A DNA stretch of 64,000 nt from Halovivax limisalsi (GTDB taxonomy: Archaea > Halobacteriota > Halobacteria > Halobacteriales > Natrialbaceae): contig NZ_CP095757.1 in NCBI RefSeq assembly GCF_023093535.1, positions 2,232,001 through 2,296,000 on the forward strand, given 5' to 3'. Made by a program: the position numbers and the translations under genes. Every line of letters begins with the position of its first letter. Position 1 is the first letter of the stretch. Shown piece by piece: positions 34,126 to 43,430 of the stretch. Below the pieces are notes generated by a model. That model worked only from the letters and a program-made list of their open reading frames with translations. It was not told where the DNA came from and searched no databases.

Positions 34126-34746
34126 TCACTGAACCTCGATATCGCCGACCATCGTCGTCTGGTGGGGTTGACAGACGTACTGGGCCATCTCGTCGCTCGC
34201 CTCGATTTCGAGAACCTGTTCGTCGCCGGGCTCCGAGACGATCGGCGTCGAGAGGTCGTCGACGACTTCGCCGTTGCTATCCCAGATCTCGATGTTGTGG
34301 TTCGCGCCGTCGCCCTCCGTCCAGCCGATCATGTAGGACTCTCCCGACGTCAGGGTTATCGTCGGGTTCTCCTCGTCGGCGATCGACTCGGGCGATATTC
34401 CGACCCAGGCGGACGTTTGGGCGCTGAATTCGACGAATGTGCCGGATTCCATGGCCCCACCGGCGGCGCCGTCCGTCTCGTTTCCTGTTCCACCGTCCGT
34501 CTCGTTTCCGCCACCGCCGTCGGTTTCGTTTCCTGTTCCACCGTCCGTCTCGTTTCCGTCGGTTCCATCCGTCGCACCGTCCGTACCGTCCGTTTCTCCA
34601 TCGGCACCATCCGTCTCGCCGTCACCGGGACCGCCGCCGTCGCCGTTGTCGCCTCCGTCCATGCAGCCTGCGATCAGGAAACCGAGGCTCGTTGCACCGG
34701 CTAGCTTGAGCGTACGTCTGCGGGTCGGATCATTCTCTGGTGACAT
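34126..34746 (-). CDS. Halocyanin-like blue copper lipoprotein
   Basis: 206 residues. TAT-lipoprotein signal TRRRTLKLAGATSLGFLIAGC, then a Gly/Asp linker with repeated NETDGG units, then a cupredoxin domain from about residue 100. Type-1 copper ligands are visible: His in GANHNIEIWD, then Cys, His and Met in YVCQPHQTTMVG. Small extracellular electron carrier of the respiratory chain in haloarchaea. The NET units are N-glycosylation sequons in a probably extended linker. Confidence 0.93.
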   Translation of the reverse strand: MSPENDPTRRRTLKLAGATSLGFLIAGCMDGGDNGDGGGPGDGETDGADGETDGTDGATDGTDGNETDGGTGNETDGGGGNETDGGTGNETDGAAGGAMESGTFVEFSAQTSAWVGISPESIADEENPTITLTSGESYMIGWTEGDGANHNIEIWDSNGEVVDDLSTPIVSEPGDEQVLEIEASDEMAQYVCQPHQTTMVGDIEVQ

Positions 34747-34917
34747 GGCACCGTTCCTACCTTGCAGGGGTAAATAAAGGCCATTCGTCGAGAGATTGTA
34801 CGTTGAAAGTTGAAATTCAGCGAACTATGGCCGAATTTTTAGTATCACTCGATCACCTACCGGCCGAACCGACGGCCGTTCGAGGGGTCCAGTCGATCGA
34901 TACCGGCGCTCGATCCG

Positions 34918-35778
34918 TTATCGCTCGAGAACGAGCAGTACGTGCTCCAGTACTGGGAGCACCCGATGGGCGGCGCGCACCTGTTCGACGACGCGGGACG
35001 GGTTCATCCCGCTCGCCGCGAGTAGGCGCCGAACGACCGGTCCGGACGGCCCCGTTGCCAGCGCCAGGAACAGCCGCGACCACTTGCGAAACGTCCCGAT
35101 GCTGCGGGGAGTCAACCGTTCGACCTCGACCACTTCGAGTCCCTCGGCGGTGACCGCATCGAGGTAGTTCGCGAACGGTTCCGGCGGCGGGATGTCCCAG
35201 GCCGAACCGAATCGTTCGATCGCGTCGCCGGCGTCGTTCTCATCGGTCCGCAGTACGAGATCGGAGATGACTGCCGTCCCACCCTCCTCGAGCACGCGCG
35301 ATAGTTCTGCGTAGGCCCCCGATCGATCCGGGACGTACGCGATCGCGTCGATCGACATCGCCGCCGCGACGGACCGATCGCGAATCGGTAACCGGCCCAT
35401 GTCCCCCACGACGAACGCCGCCCCCGTTCGCGACGTCGCCCGGGCCAGATCGACGTTTCCGGGAACGAGGTCCACCCCGATACCGTCGAAGCCGTGGCGG
35501 TTCGCGGCGCGCTCGATCGGCTCGCCGCGCCCGCACCCGAGGTCGAGCAGCCGCTCACCGGCCGGATCGGTCCGCGTCTCGGCCAGGCGGTCGACGACCA
35601 AGTCGACCAGCCGCGCCTGGGGATCGCCGACGAGGTAACTCCTGAATCGTCCGGAGTAGCCGAGATTGAGGTACGCGTCGGTATCGAGGACGAGCGCGAG
35701 GCCGCGCCAGACGTCGGTGCGGTCCGATCGGGGATCGAACTGCGCCGCGAGCCGTTCGACTCGATCGGCGGCCGTCAT
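34918..35778 (-). CDS. Class I SAM-dependent methyltransferase
   Basis: 286 residues. Motif I LLDLGCGRGEPIERAA near residue 75, GIGVDLVPGNVDLAR, motif II/III AAFVVGDMGRLPIRDRSVAAAMSIDAIAYVPD, then SRVLEEGGTAVISDLVL. The N-terminal LVLDTDAYLNLGYSGRFRSYLVG and C-terminal helical part resemble ubiquinone/sterol-type methyltransferases. Substrate unknown. A Cys-rich gene starts 44 bp upstream in the same direction. Confidence 0.87.
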   Translation of the reverse strand: MTAADRVERLAAQFDPRSDRTDVWRGLALVLDTDAYLNLGYSGRFRSYLVGDPQARLVDLVVDRLAETRTDPAGERLLDLGCGRGEPIERAANRHGFDGIGVDLVPGNVDLARATSRTGAAFVVGDMGRLPIRDRSVAAAMSIDAIAYVPDRSGAYAELSRVLEEGGTAVISDLVLRTDENDAGDAIERFGSAWDIPPPEPFANYLDAVTAEGLEVVEVERLTPRSIGTFRKWSRLFLALATGPSGPVVRRLLAASGMNPSRVVEQVRAAHRVLPVLEHVLLVLER

Positions 35779-35821
35779 CGTCGGTCCGTGTCTCGATCGA
35801 ACGGCCCGGGGAGAGGCTCGT

Positions 35822-36190
35822 TCACAGTCGACTCACCTCCGAATAGCAGTGTTCCGAGGCCTCGCAGTAGGCGATGTCGGTGCAACACCGGGGTCGCTGG
35901 TAATCGATGTCGCGGTGGCGCCTGAGAAAGGTCACGTAGCCGTCGTCGACGCGATCGAGTTTCTCGTGACAGAGCCACTTTTGCCCGACCTGCGAGGCCG
36001 CCAGATCCCGATACGGACACAGGAAGATCGTCCGTTCGACGCCGTCGACCTGCGGCGTCTCGACGATCTCGACGCCGACGACGCGGTAGGCGAGTCGCAG
36101 TCGTTCGACGACCGCCGACGGGGTATGGGCGCCGAGAAAGAGCACGTGCGCGAGCGCGTAGCCGAGCCAGTGAAGCGTCCGTTCGAGCAT
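35822..36190 (-). CDS. Cys-rich hypothetical protein
   Basis: 122 residues from MLERTLHWLGYALAHVLFLGAHTPSAV; a GTG at 36214 adds eight residues. Six to eight Cys are grouped in a way that suggests a metal or Fe-S site: FLCPYRDLA, WLCHEKLDRVDDGYVTFLRRH, then RPRCCTDIAYCEASEHC. A single hydrophobic stretch near the N-terminus. Lies just upstream of the methyltransferase on the same strand and may be co-transcribed. I do not recognise the family. Confidence 0.7.
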   Translation of the reverse strand: MLERTLHWLGYALAHVLFLGAHTPSAVVERLRLAYRVVGVEIVETPQVDGVERTIFLCPYRDLAASQVGQKWLCHEKLDRVDDGYVTFLRRHRDIDYQRPRCCTDIAYCEASEHCYSEVSRL

Positions 36191-36313
36191 CGAGTCCACC
36201 GTTTGTCCCCCCACTCATTGATTGTTGTCCCCATCGACGCGTCGTGCGAGGCTCGTTTCGGGCCCTGCCGGAAAACCGATAGAGGTTATGTGACCGAACC
36301 GAGTCGGATCCGT

Positions 36314-36535
36314 ATGGACCGGCAGGGCTTCGTCAAACTCGCCGCGGTGGCGATCGGACTGCTCGTCGTCAGTTTTTTCGTCCGCGGGTTCAGCCAGCTG
36401 GTCGTCGGTCGGCCGACGGCCGATTACCTGCAGGCACCGTTCGCCCTCGTCGGGTTCGCCCTCGTCGTCTACTGTTTCGTCCGGGCCACGCTCGACTGGC
36501 TGGGCGTCTGGCGAATCGAGGTGGGCGACGAGTAA
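36314..36535 (+). CDS. Small two-helix membrane protein
   Basis: 73 residues from MDRQGFVKLAAVAIGLLVVSFFVRGF, with a second hydrophobic helix APFALVGFALVVYCFVRATLDWLGVW. No motif. Ends 47 bp before hisD on the same strand. Confidence 0.75.
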   Translation: MDRQGFVKLAAVAIGLLVVSFFVRGFSQLVVGRPTADYLQAPFALVGFALVVYCFVRATLDWLGVWRIEVGDE

Positions 36536-36582
36536 CGCAGGCGGAGAGAAAGGATTTTTCGCGTGCCCGAGAGAGCGGAGGT

Positions 36583-37863
36583 ATGGACCTCATCGTCAGG
36601 GCGGTCGCCGACCTCGGACCCGACGAGCGGCGGGCGCTCTTCGAGCGCGACGCCGGGATCGACGCCGTCAGGGGCGACGTCGAATCGATCGTCGAACGCG
36701 TGCGGGACGAAGGCGACGTCGCCGTCCGCAGTTTCACCGAGGAGTTCGACGACGTCTCGGTGGGCAATCTCGAGTGTACCGACCGGTGCGAGCGCGCGTG
36801 GGCGGAACTCGACGAGCCGGTGCGCGAGGCGATCGAGACCGCCATCGAGAACGTCAGGGAGTTCCACGAGGCCCAGCTGCCGGAGGACTGGCGGCGCGAA
36901 TTCGACGCCGGTCGCGAACTCGGCCGGCGGTTTCGGCCGATCGAACGCGTCGGCGTCTACGTCCCTGGCGGCGCGGCGGCCTACCCGTCGAGCGCGATCA
37001 TGGGAATCGTTCCGGCCGTCGTCGCCGGCGTCGACCACGTCGCCGTCGTCACGCCGCCCGCCGACGACCCGAACCCGGTGACGCTCGGCGCAATCTACGC
37101 CGCTGGCGCGGACGCCGTCTACAGCGTCGGCGGCGCCCAGGCGATCGCCGCGCTCGCCTACGGGACCGAGACGGTCGACCGCGTGCAGAAGATCGTCGGC
37201 CCCGGAAACCGCTGGGTGACCGCGGCGAAAGCCGAGGTTCGCGGCGACGTCGAGATCGACGTCCTGGCCGGTCCCAGCGAAGTACTCGTGCTCGCCGACG
37301 AGACTGCCGATCCGGCCGTCGTCGCGAGCGAACTGCTCGCCCAGGCCGAGCACGACCCGAACGCGCCCGTCGTCGCCCTGACCGACGACGAGACGCTCGC
37401 CACCGAGATCGTCGCGGCCGTCGAGGCCCAGCTCCCCGACCGCGATCGATCCGACGTCATCGAGGACGCCCTCTCGAACGATGCCAGCGGCGTCTTGCTC
37501 GCCCGCTCGATGAGCGAGGCCATCCTCTTCGCGGAGTCGTTCGCGCCCGAGCACCTGGCGATCCTCGCCGCGGACGACGAGTCGCTCCTCGATCGGATCG
37601 ACAGCGCCGGGAGCGTCTTCCTCGGCCCCCACACGCCGGTGGCCGCGGGCGATTACGCCAGCGGAACGAATCACGTCCTGCCGACCAACGGCGGCGCTCG
37701 CGTGACCGGCGGGCTCTCGGTCGAGACGTTCCTCCGTGCGAGTACGGTCCAGCGCCTCTCTCGCTCGGCTCTCGAGGATCTCTCCGAAACCATCGCGACG
37801 CTGGCCGACGCCGAGGGGCTCGAAGCGCACGCGGCGAGCGTCCGTCGGCGACTGGAGGAGTGA
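36583..37863 (+). CDS. hisD: Histidinol dehydrogenase
   Basis: 426 residues. Oxidises L-histidinol to histidine in two NAD-dependent steps. Visible: RPIERVGVYVPGGAAAYPSSAIMGIVPA, IYAAGADAVYSVGGAQAIAALAYGTETV, KIVGPGNRWVTAAKAEV, DVLAGPSEVLVLADETADPAVVASELLAQAEHD, catalytic EHLAI, and the metal/substrate loop GDYASGTNHVLPTNGGAR. Full family length. Confidence 0.96.
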   Translation: MDLIVRAVADLGPDERRALFERDAGIDAVRGDVESIVERVRDEGDVAVRSFTEEFDDVSVGNLECTDRCERAWAELDEPVREAIETAIENVREFHEAQLPEDWRREFDAGRELGRRFRPIERVGVYVPGGAAAYPSSAIMGIVPAVVAGVDHVAVVTPPADDPNPVTLGAIYAAGADAVYSVGGAQAIAALAYGTETVDRVQKIVGPGNRWVTAAKAEVRGDVEIDVLAGPSEVLVLADETADPAVVASELLAQAEHDPNAPVVALTDDETLATEIVAAVEAQLPDRDRSDVIEDALSNDASGVLLARSMSEAILFAESFAPEHLAILAADDESLLDRIDSAGSVFLGPHTPVAAGDYASGTNHVLPTNGGARVTGGLSVETFLRASTVQRLSRSALEDLSETIATLADAEGLEAHAASVRRRLEE

Positions 37864-38003
37864 TCGGTCGCTCCGACGCGGCGTCTGAGCCGGTCCCGCG
37901 GCGACCCCAGCGCCGTCTGCTGCCTCCGCACCCGACGTCGAATCGGCCGACCGACACTGTCCGGAGCGTCAACGTTAACACCGTCGGCCCGGTACCATCC
38001 CCT

Positions 38004-38372
38004 ATGAGTACCGAGCCGGCCACCGGAAGTGACTCTCAGCCACGAATCGAGGTCACCGAGGCCGCCGCCGAGCAGGCCCTCTCGCTGCTCGACCAGGAAG
38101 GGCTGGACGACGACGTCGCCGGCCTGCGCCTATTCGTCCAGCAGGGCGGCTGTGCGGGGCTCTCCTACGGCATGCGCTTCGACGACGAACCGGAAGAGGA
38201 CGACGCGATCTACACCCACCACGACCTGCGCGTCTTCGTCGATCCGGCCAGCCTGAAGTACATCGAGGGGAGCGTCCTCGACTACGAGAGCGGCCTCCAG
38301 GCGGAGGGATTCCACGTCGAGAACCCGAACGTCGTCAGCGAGTGCGGCTGCGGCGAATCGTTCCGCACCTGA
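38004..38372 (+). CDS. IscA/HesB-type iron-sulfur assembly protein
   Basis: 122 residues. A-type Fe-S carrier: IEVTEAAAEQALSLLDQEG, LRLFVQQGGCAGLSYGMRFDDEPEEDD, FVDPASLKYIEGSVLDYES, and the C-terminal NPNVVSECGCGESF. The three conserved Cys (GGC, CGC) are all present. Passes Fe-S clusters to apoproteins. Confidence 0.95.
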   Translation: MSTEPATGSDSQPRIEVTEAAAEQALSLLDQEGLDDDVAGLRLFVQQGGCAGLSYGMRFDDEPEEDDAIYTHHDLRVFVDPASLKYIEGSVLDYESGLQAEGFHVENPNVVSECGCGESFRT

Positions 38373-38499
38373 GTCGATCTAGTTACTCCGTCGACCGTCC
38401 CGTCCGCAACATCGCCGTTCTCGACCGGACCGGTCGGCGTCGGCCGTCGCAGGGTGCCGAGGACGACGACGCGGATGTGGGCCGGACGCTGCTTGTGGC

Positions 38500-38700
38500 T
38501 CAGTCTTCGAGTTCGAACGCGACGGTCACCTCCGCCTGGTACTGTCGCTCGTCGACGGAGGCGATCTCGACGCCGAGTTCGTCGACTTCCACCCAGTAGA
38601 CGTTCTGAAGGGTATCCTCGGCGCGATCGATCGCGTCGTCGGCCGCGGCGTCGAAGCTCTCCTCGCTCGTTCCGATCAGGGTGATCTTCTTGAAAACCAT
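38500..38700 (-). CDS. Dodecin
   Basis: 66 residues: [46 protein letters not shown], then [14 protein letters not shown]. Matches dodecin along its full length, including the Trp in VYWVEV that stacks on riboflavin. Dodecamer that stores and buffers flavin in haloarchaea. Confidence 0.95.
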   Translation of the reverse strand: MVFKKITLIGTSEESFDAAADDAIDRAEDTLQNVYWVEVDELGVEIASVDERQYQAEVTVAFELED

Positions 38701-38945
38701 CTACGGGGCCACCTTCGTGACGATCCGTAATCAAAGTGTGTCCGGTCGGCGGCGGTTGGAGGGGTTCTCGGGTCAACGAGCGGGGTTTCGCCACCGGGTT
38801 GTCTCTGTAGCGTCGATCCCGTTTCGCCGGTGGCCCGTCTCACTCTCGTCTCACGTTCGCTGACGGCCGTCGGTGTCCGTGAGGGTCAGTTGCAGTCGGT
38901 GACGCGAAATGGCGGATTCTTGCGGCTGGCCGTCGTCCGACCGGT

Positions 38946-39935
38946 ATGAGTCGCGCGGAGACCCTCGCCGAACAGTTGCGAGGTGAGGCGGCGGTCGCCA
39001 TCGTCTGTCACGACGATCCGGACCCCGACTGCCTCGCGAGCGCCCTGGCGTTCGAGCGAATCGCACGGGAGGCGGACGTCTCCGAGACGACGATCGTCTA
39101 CGGGGGCGAGCTCTCCCACCAGCAGAACCGGGCCTTCGTCAACATGCTCGCGATCGACCTGGTCCACGGGCGAGACGTCTCACTGACCGACGAGTACGTC
39201 GCGTTCGTCGATCACTCCCGCGTCGGCGGGAACTCGGCGATCGACCGATCGATCCGCCCGGACGCGATCGTCGACCACCACCCCGACGGGGAGATCGACG
39301 CCGGATTCGTGGACGTTCGACCGGACTTCGGTGCGACGGTGACGATCTTCGTCGAGTACTTCGAGCGCCTCGACGTCGACTTCACCCGCCGACTCGCGAC
39401 GGCGATGCTGTTCGCGCTGCATCGCGAACGCCTGGACTTCGTTCGGTCTCCCACGCTCGCGGAGTACGAGGCGGCGCTGGCGGTCTACGAGACGGCCGAT
39501 CTCGAATCGCTGGAACAGCTCTACGGCAGCGCCTTCACGCCGGAGACGATCGACGCGATCGGTCGAGCGATCCGCTCGCGCCGCCAGCGCGGGTCGGCCC
39601 TGCTCGCGAGCGTCGGGCAGACGAGCGAGACGGACGCGCTCCCGCAGGCGGCGGATTACCTGCTCAACGTCGAGGGTATTAACACCGTCCTCACCTACGG
39701 CATCGTCGGCGACACGATCAGGCTCAGCGCGCGCTCGATCGACCCGCGAGTCGACGCCGGTTCGCTCCTGAAGCGAGCCTTCAGGGACCTCGGGACCGCC
39801 GGCGGGCACCACGATATGGCGGGCGGACGGATCGAGCTCGGCATCTTCGGCGAGTTCGACGATCACGAGGACGCAGCGCGCGTGCTCTCGCTCCTCGATC
39901 GGCGCATCGAACGCCGGTTCTTCGACGCGGTGTGA
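38946..39935 (+). CDS. DHH-family phosphoesterase
   Basis: 329 residues. VAIVCHDDPDPDCLASALAFERIA (motif I), YVAFVDHSRVGG (motif II), DAIVDHHPDGEIDAGF (DHH motif III) and motif IV, with the DHHA1 GTAGGHHDMAGGRIELG near the C-terminus. NrnA/RecJ-like: cleaves short oligonucleotides, cyclic-dinucleotide products or pAp. Full domain set is present. Confidence 0.92.
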   Translation: MSRAETLAEQLRGEAAVAIVCHDDPDPDCLASALAFERIAREADVSETTIVYGGELSHQQNRAFVNMLAIDLVHGRDVSLTDEYVAFVDHSRVGGNSAIDRSIRPDAIVDHHPDGEIDAGFVDVRPDFGATVTIFVEYFERLDVDFTRRLATAMLFALHRERLDFVRSPTLAEYEAALAVYETADLESLEQLYGSAFTPETIDAIGRAIRSRRQRGSALLASVGQTSETDALPQAADYLLNVEGINTVLTYGIVGDTIRLSARSIDPRVDAGSLLKRAFRDLGTAGGHHDMAGGRIELGIFGEFDDHEDAARVLSLLDRRIERRFFDAV

Positions 39936-40098
39936 TCGGTCGAAGCGGTCCGATCGACGTGGTCCCTCGAACCGGGCCGCTCAACCGTCCGTCTCCGCCC
40001 GATTGCCGCGCTCCTCCCGTCGAGCGGCGGTTGCCGAGTAGATTCACGTGCGGGCTCGAAATCAGTCCCTTTTTACAGAGTGACGGGGAACGTCGAGT

Positions 40099-40296
40099 AT
40101 GAGCTTCGAGGAAGACGACCGCGTGGAACTCTCGGACAAGCACAGCGAGTTCGACGGCCAGGTCGGGACCGTGACCCAGACGATGGAGTCCATGTTCGGC
40201 GACACCACCTACACGATCAGCTTCGAGGACGGCCAGGAGACGGGCGTCCCGGAAGATCAGCTCGAACCGGCGCCCGACGCGGACGACGAGGAATAG
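40099..40296 (+). CDS. Small SH3/KOW-like hypothetical protein
   Basis: 65 residues, beta-rich: MSFEEDDRVELSDKHSEFDGQVGTVTQTMESMFGDTTYTISFEDGQETGVPEDQLEPA with an acidic tail. The VELSDKHSEFDGQVGTVTQ pattern is that of a KOW/SH3-like barrel. 28 bp upstream of the COG1325-like gene and probably co-transcribed with it. Confidence 0.75.
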   Translation: MSFEEDDRVELSDKHSEFDGQVGTVTQTMESMFGDTTYTISFEDGQETGVPEDQLEPAPDADDEE

Positions 40297-40324
40297 CCGA
40301 CGAACCCGGTCTCGGGTCCCGCCA

Positions 40325-40771
40325 ATGGCGAAACTACCCCTACACTACGTCGACCTGCGAACGTTCTGTTACGCGACGGAACACGAGACGCGCGTCGAGG
40401 AAGCCCTGCGGCTGTTCCTCCCCGAGGAGTTCGAGATCGAGCGCGACGAAACCGAGGGTCACTACGGCGATCGCATCGTCATCCTCTCCGCGCGCGTCGA
40501 GCGAGCGGACGAGATGCGGACGGTGCTCTCGACCGTCGCGACGTTGCCCAGCATCGACGACCTGCGCGGGGAACTCGACGACCGCGTCACGGAGAACACG
40601 GAACTGTTCCTCCGATTCGACAAACAGGCGGCGTTCAACGGCGACGTCCGACTGGGCGACGGCATCACGTTCCGCGCGAAGGTCGAGGCCTATCCGGCGA
40701 CGCGGGAGGCCGCCGTCGAGAACGCGCGCAGTCTCCTCGATACCGTCGAGTGCGGGGATGCGAACGAGTGA
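40325..40771 (+). CDS. RNA-binding protein, COG1325 (exosome-associated) family
   Basis: 148 residues: LPLHYVDLRTFCYATEHETRVEEALRLFLPEEFEIERDETEGHYGDRIVILSARVERADEM, with LRFDKQAAFNGDVRLGDGITFRAKVEAYPATREAAVENAR. It matches the archaeal family with a dsRBD-like fold thought to act in RNA processing. Role inferred from the family only. Confidence 0.85.
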   Translation: MAKLPLHYVDLRTFCYATEHETRVEEALRLFLPEEFEIERDETEGHYGDRIVILSARVERADEMRTVLSTVATLPSIDDLRGELDDRVTENTELFLRFDKQAAFNGDVRLGDGITFRAKVEAYPATREAAVENARSLLDTVECGDANE

Positions 40772-40917
40772 GCGATCCGGAGACGGGTTTCCGGAACCGC
40801 TCGTGAGGTCGGTCCCTTCCGAGTCGGCGGCTCTGTGGACGGTCTCTCTCGGGCCGTCAATCCGGGGACGGTCCACGTAACGCGACATTTTTCAGGGATC
40901 GATCCGTCTGCAAGGCC

Positions 40918-42657
40918 ATGGACGTACACTTCGTCGGCGACGACCCGGTTCGGGAGTCGGTCGAGGCGGCGCTGTCCGACGTCGACATCGGACTGGTGGA
41001 CGCGTCGGTCGACGACCTCGCCGAGGCGACCGTGGCCATCGTTACCGACGTCGCCGGCTCCCCGACGATCGCGCAGGCTGCGAGGCAGGCGCGTGCGGGG
41101 TCGACACCGTGGATCGCGGTCGAGGTCGGCGGCATCGGCGGGCGGACGTTCACCGACCTGGACGCGGCGATAACGGGGTTCGGACCCGAGACGGCCTGCT
41201 ACGACTGTCTGCGAGCCCGGATCGGATCGACCAGGGAGTCACACACCACCACCGCGAATCCGCGGGCCGATCGGGCCACCGTTCGCCTCGCCGGTGCCAT
41301 CGCGGGCCGCGAGTGTATCCGCTGGTTCGCCGGGGAGGGCGAATCGATCGTCGGGTCGATCGTCGAGCTCCCCCACGCGCGTCGCGAGCTTCACCCCGTC
41401 GAAGGGTGTCGCTGCCAGTCGACTGGCCGCGATCGGTCGCTCGACCCGACCGACGACCGCGAGCGAACGCTCGACGAGACGGTCGACCTGATGGAACGGG
41501 CGATCGACGACCGCGTCGGGCTCGTCCGGTCGATCGGGGAGGTCGACTCCTATCCGACGCCGTACTACCTGGCGACGCTCGCCGAGACGGCGGCCTACAG
41601 CGACGTCTCGGCCGCCCAGAACGCGGCCGGCGTCGACGAGGACTGGAATCGCGCGTTCGTGAAGGCGATCGGCGAGGGACTCGAACGCTACTGCGCGGGC
41701 GTCTACACGGACGACGATTTCACCGTCTCGCCGGCCGCCAAACTCGAGTCCGTCGTCGAACCCGGCGACCTGGTCAGGCCCGACGACGCCGAAACGCCCG
41801 GTCCGGACGAACCGATCAGCTGGGTCAGGGGACGCGACCTCCGGCGCGACGACCCGACCTACCTGCCCGCGGACGCGGTTCACTTCCCGCAACCCGACGG
41901 GGGCGTCCTCCCGTCGATCACGACCGGCCTCGGCCTCGGCTCCTCGACGGCGGACGCGCTCGTCTCGGGGCTCACCGAAGTGATCGAACGCGACGCGACG
42001 ATGCTTGCCTGGTACTCGACGTACGACCCGCTCGAACTCGAACTCGACGACGAGGCCTTCGACCGGCTCGCCCGTCGCCTCTCGAGCGAGGGCCTCACCG
42101 TCACGCCGCTGCTCGTGACGCAGGACGTCGACGTCCCCGTGGTCAGCGTCGCCGTCTCCCGTCAGGGGTCGAACCCGGCGTGGCCGGCGTTCGCGGTCGG
42201 CTCGGCCGCCTCGCTCGACGTCGCGGCCGCCGCCCGCGACGCGCTCGCCGAGGCGGCCCAGAACTGGATGGAACTCCGGTCGATCGGCCCCGACGAGGCC
42301 GACGACGCCGGCGCCTGGATCGGTCGCTACGGCCGCTTTCCGGACGCGGCGCGGTCGTTCGTCGACGCCGAGGCGACGGTCGACGCATCGACCGTGGGTC
42401 CTGCTGCGCCGCCGACCGGCGCCGCGGCCGTCTCCGAGCTCCTCGACCGCCTCGACGACGCTGCGCTCGATGCCTTCGCTGCGAAGCTCACAACTCGCGA
42501 CGTCGCGGCGATCGGCTTCGAGGCCGTCCGCGTCGTCGTCCCCGACGCCCAGCCGCTCTTTACCGACGCGCCGTTCTTCGGCGAGCGGGCGCGATCGGTC
42601 CCCGAATCGCTCGGCTACGAACCGCGACTCGATCGCGACCCGCACCCGTACCCCTAG
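40918..42657 (+). CDS. YcaO-domain protein with ThiF-like N-terminus
   Basis: 579 residues. The N-terminal 170 residues look like the docking region of TOMM cyclodehydratases (IAVEVGGIGGRTF, ACYDCLRARIGS, EGCRCQ with Cys pairs that may bind Zn). From about 195 the YcaO domain: GEVDSYPTPYYLATLAE, NRAFVKAIGEGLERYCAGVY (ATP/Mg site), GLGLGSSTADALVSGLTEVIERDATMLAWY, RDALAEAAQNWMELR. The C-terminus ends PHPYP, close to the PxPxP tail of azoline-forming YcaO proteins. YcaO enzymes use ATP to form thiazoline/oxazoline, thioamide or amidine bonds in peptides. No precursor peptide is evident beside it. Confidence 0.88.
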   Translation: MDVHFVGDDPVRESVEAALSDVDIGLVDASVDDLAEATVAIVTDVAGSPTIAQAARQARAGSTPWIAVEVGGIGGRTFTDLDAAITGFGPETACYDCLRARIGSTRESHTTTANPRADRATVRLAGAIAGRECIRWFAGEGESIVGSIVELPHARRELHPVEGCRCQSTGRDRSLDPTDDRERTLDETVDLMERAIDDRVGLVRSIGEVDSYPTPYYLATLAETAAYSDVSAAQNAAGVDEDWNRAFVKAIGEGLERYCAGVYTDDDFTVSPAAKLESVVEPGDLVRPDDAETPGPDEPISWVRGRDLRRDDPTYLPADAVHFPQPDGGVLPSITTGLGLGSSTADALVSGLTEVIERDATMLAWYSTYDPLELELDDEAFDRLARRLSSEGLTVTPLLVTQDVDVPVVSVAVSRQGSNPAWPAFAVGSAASLDVAAAARDALAEAAQNWMELRSIGPDEADDAGAWIGRYGRFPDAARSFVDAEATVDASTVGPAAPPTGAAAVSELLDRLDDAALDAFAAKLTTRDVAAIGFEAVRVVVPDAQPLFTDAPFFGERARSVPESLGYEPRLDRDPHPYP

Positions 42658-42822
42658 CCCGCGAGCGATCGGCGGCGCTTGCAGGGCGTCGGAGTGGGGG
42701 CAGCGGATGCGGGAGAAGCGGCCGGTTCGTTCGATCACCAATGTTACGTTCCGAACGGGACGCGACGCTCACGGTTTTCTGGACGCCACGCTGGTCGCCG
42801 GGGTCATCGAGACGCAGTTCCG

Positions 42823-43230
42823 TCAGTTGTCCCGGCTTTCCGTCTCCAGTTCGAGGCCGTCCTCGGTTATCCGGACCGTGATTCGCTGGGTTCGTTCGCC
42901 GGTGAACGTCTCCGCCGTGTCGCTGACGACCGGTTCGGATCCCTCCCTCCGCTCGGCCGCCTCCATCAACTCGACCGCCACGTAGGCGTCCGAGTTCGAC
43001 AGTCGTCCGGGCGTGGCCGTGCCGCCCGCGGGGACGTTGAACGACCGTTCGAACGTCTGTCGGTCCGACCCCGTCTCGTAGGCCTCGATCGTGATGTTCC
43101 GGTTGGTCTCCGTCTCGTTCTGGGCTCTGATGAGGATGGGGAGGCTGAGACGCATCTCGGCCACGAGGTAGCCGGCGAAGCCGAACACGCCCAGACCGCC
43201 CAGCGCCGAGAGGAGGGTCCGTCGATTCAC
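42823..43230 (-). CDS. Secreted or membrane-anchored hypothetical protein
   Basis: 135 residues. MNRRTLLSALGGLGVFGFAGYLVAEM: a twin-arginine-like signal or N-terminal anchor without lipobox Cys. The rest is a beta-sandwich-like domain: NRNITIEAYETGSDRQTFERSFNVPAGGTATPGRLSNSDAYVAVELM. Contains N-glycosylation sequons (NET, NIT). Function unknown; divergent-tail neighbour of the YcaO gene. Confidence 0.72.
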   Translation of the reverse strand: MNRRTLLSALGGLGVFGFAGYLVAEMRLSLPILIRAQNETETNRNITIEAYETGSDRQTFERSFNVPAGGTATPGRLSNSDAYVAVELMEAAERREGSEPVVSDTAETFTGERTQRITVRITEDGLELETESRDN

Positions 43231-43430
43231 GGTCGGGTCTAGCCGCCGTATCGTACTGAGTGTTACGAAGTGGTCGGCCCGCTCTGGGACGAATCGACCG
43301 GACCGTTCCGACTCGATGCGCCCGGCAAGAATCAGTCGGCCGGATCATTCGGCTCGACGGCCTCGGCCGGTTCCGGTCGACCGGATTTCGATCGGCCGGA
43401 TTCAGTCGGAGAAGCGATACGGAACTGGCG

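Noticed and set aside
35822-36214. Longer GTG start for the Cys-rich protein
   Set aside because: The ATG at 36190 begins directly with the hydrophobic helix; the extra eight residues add nothing recognisable, though they cannot be excluded.
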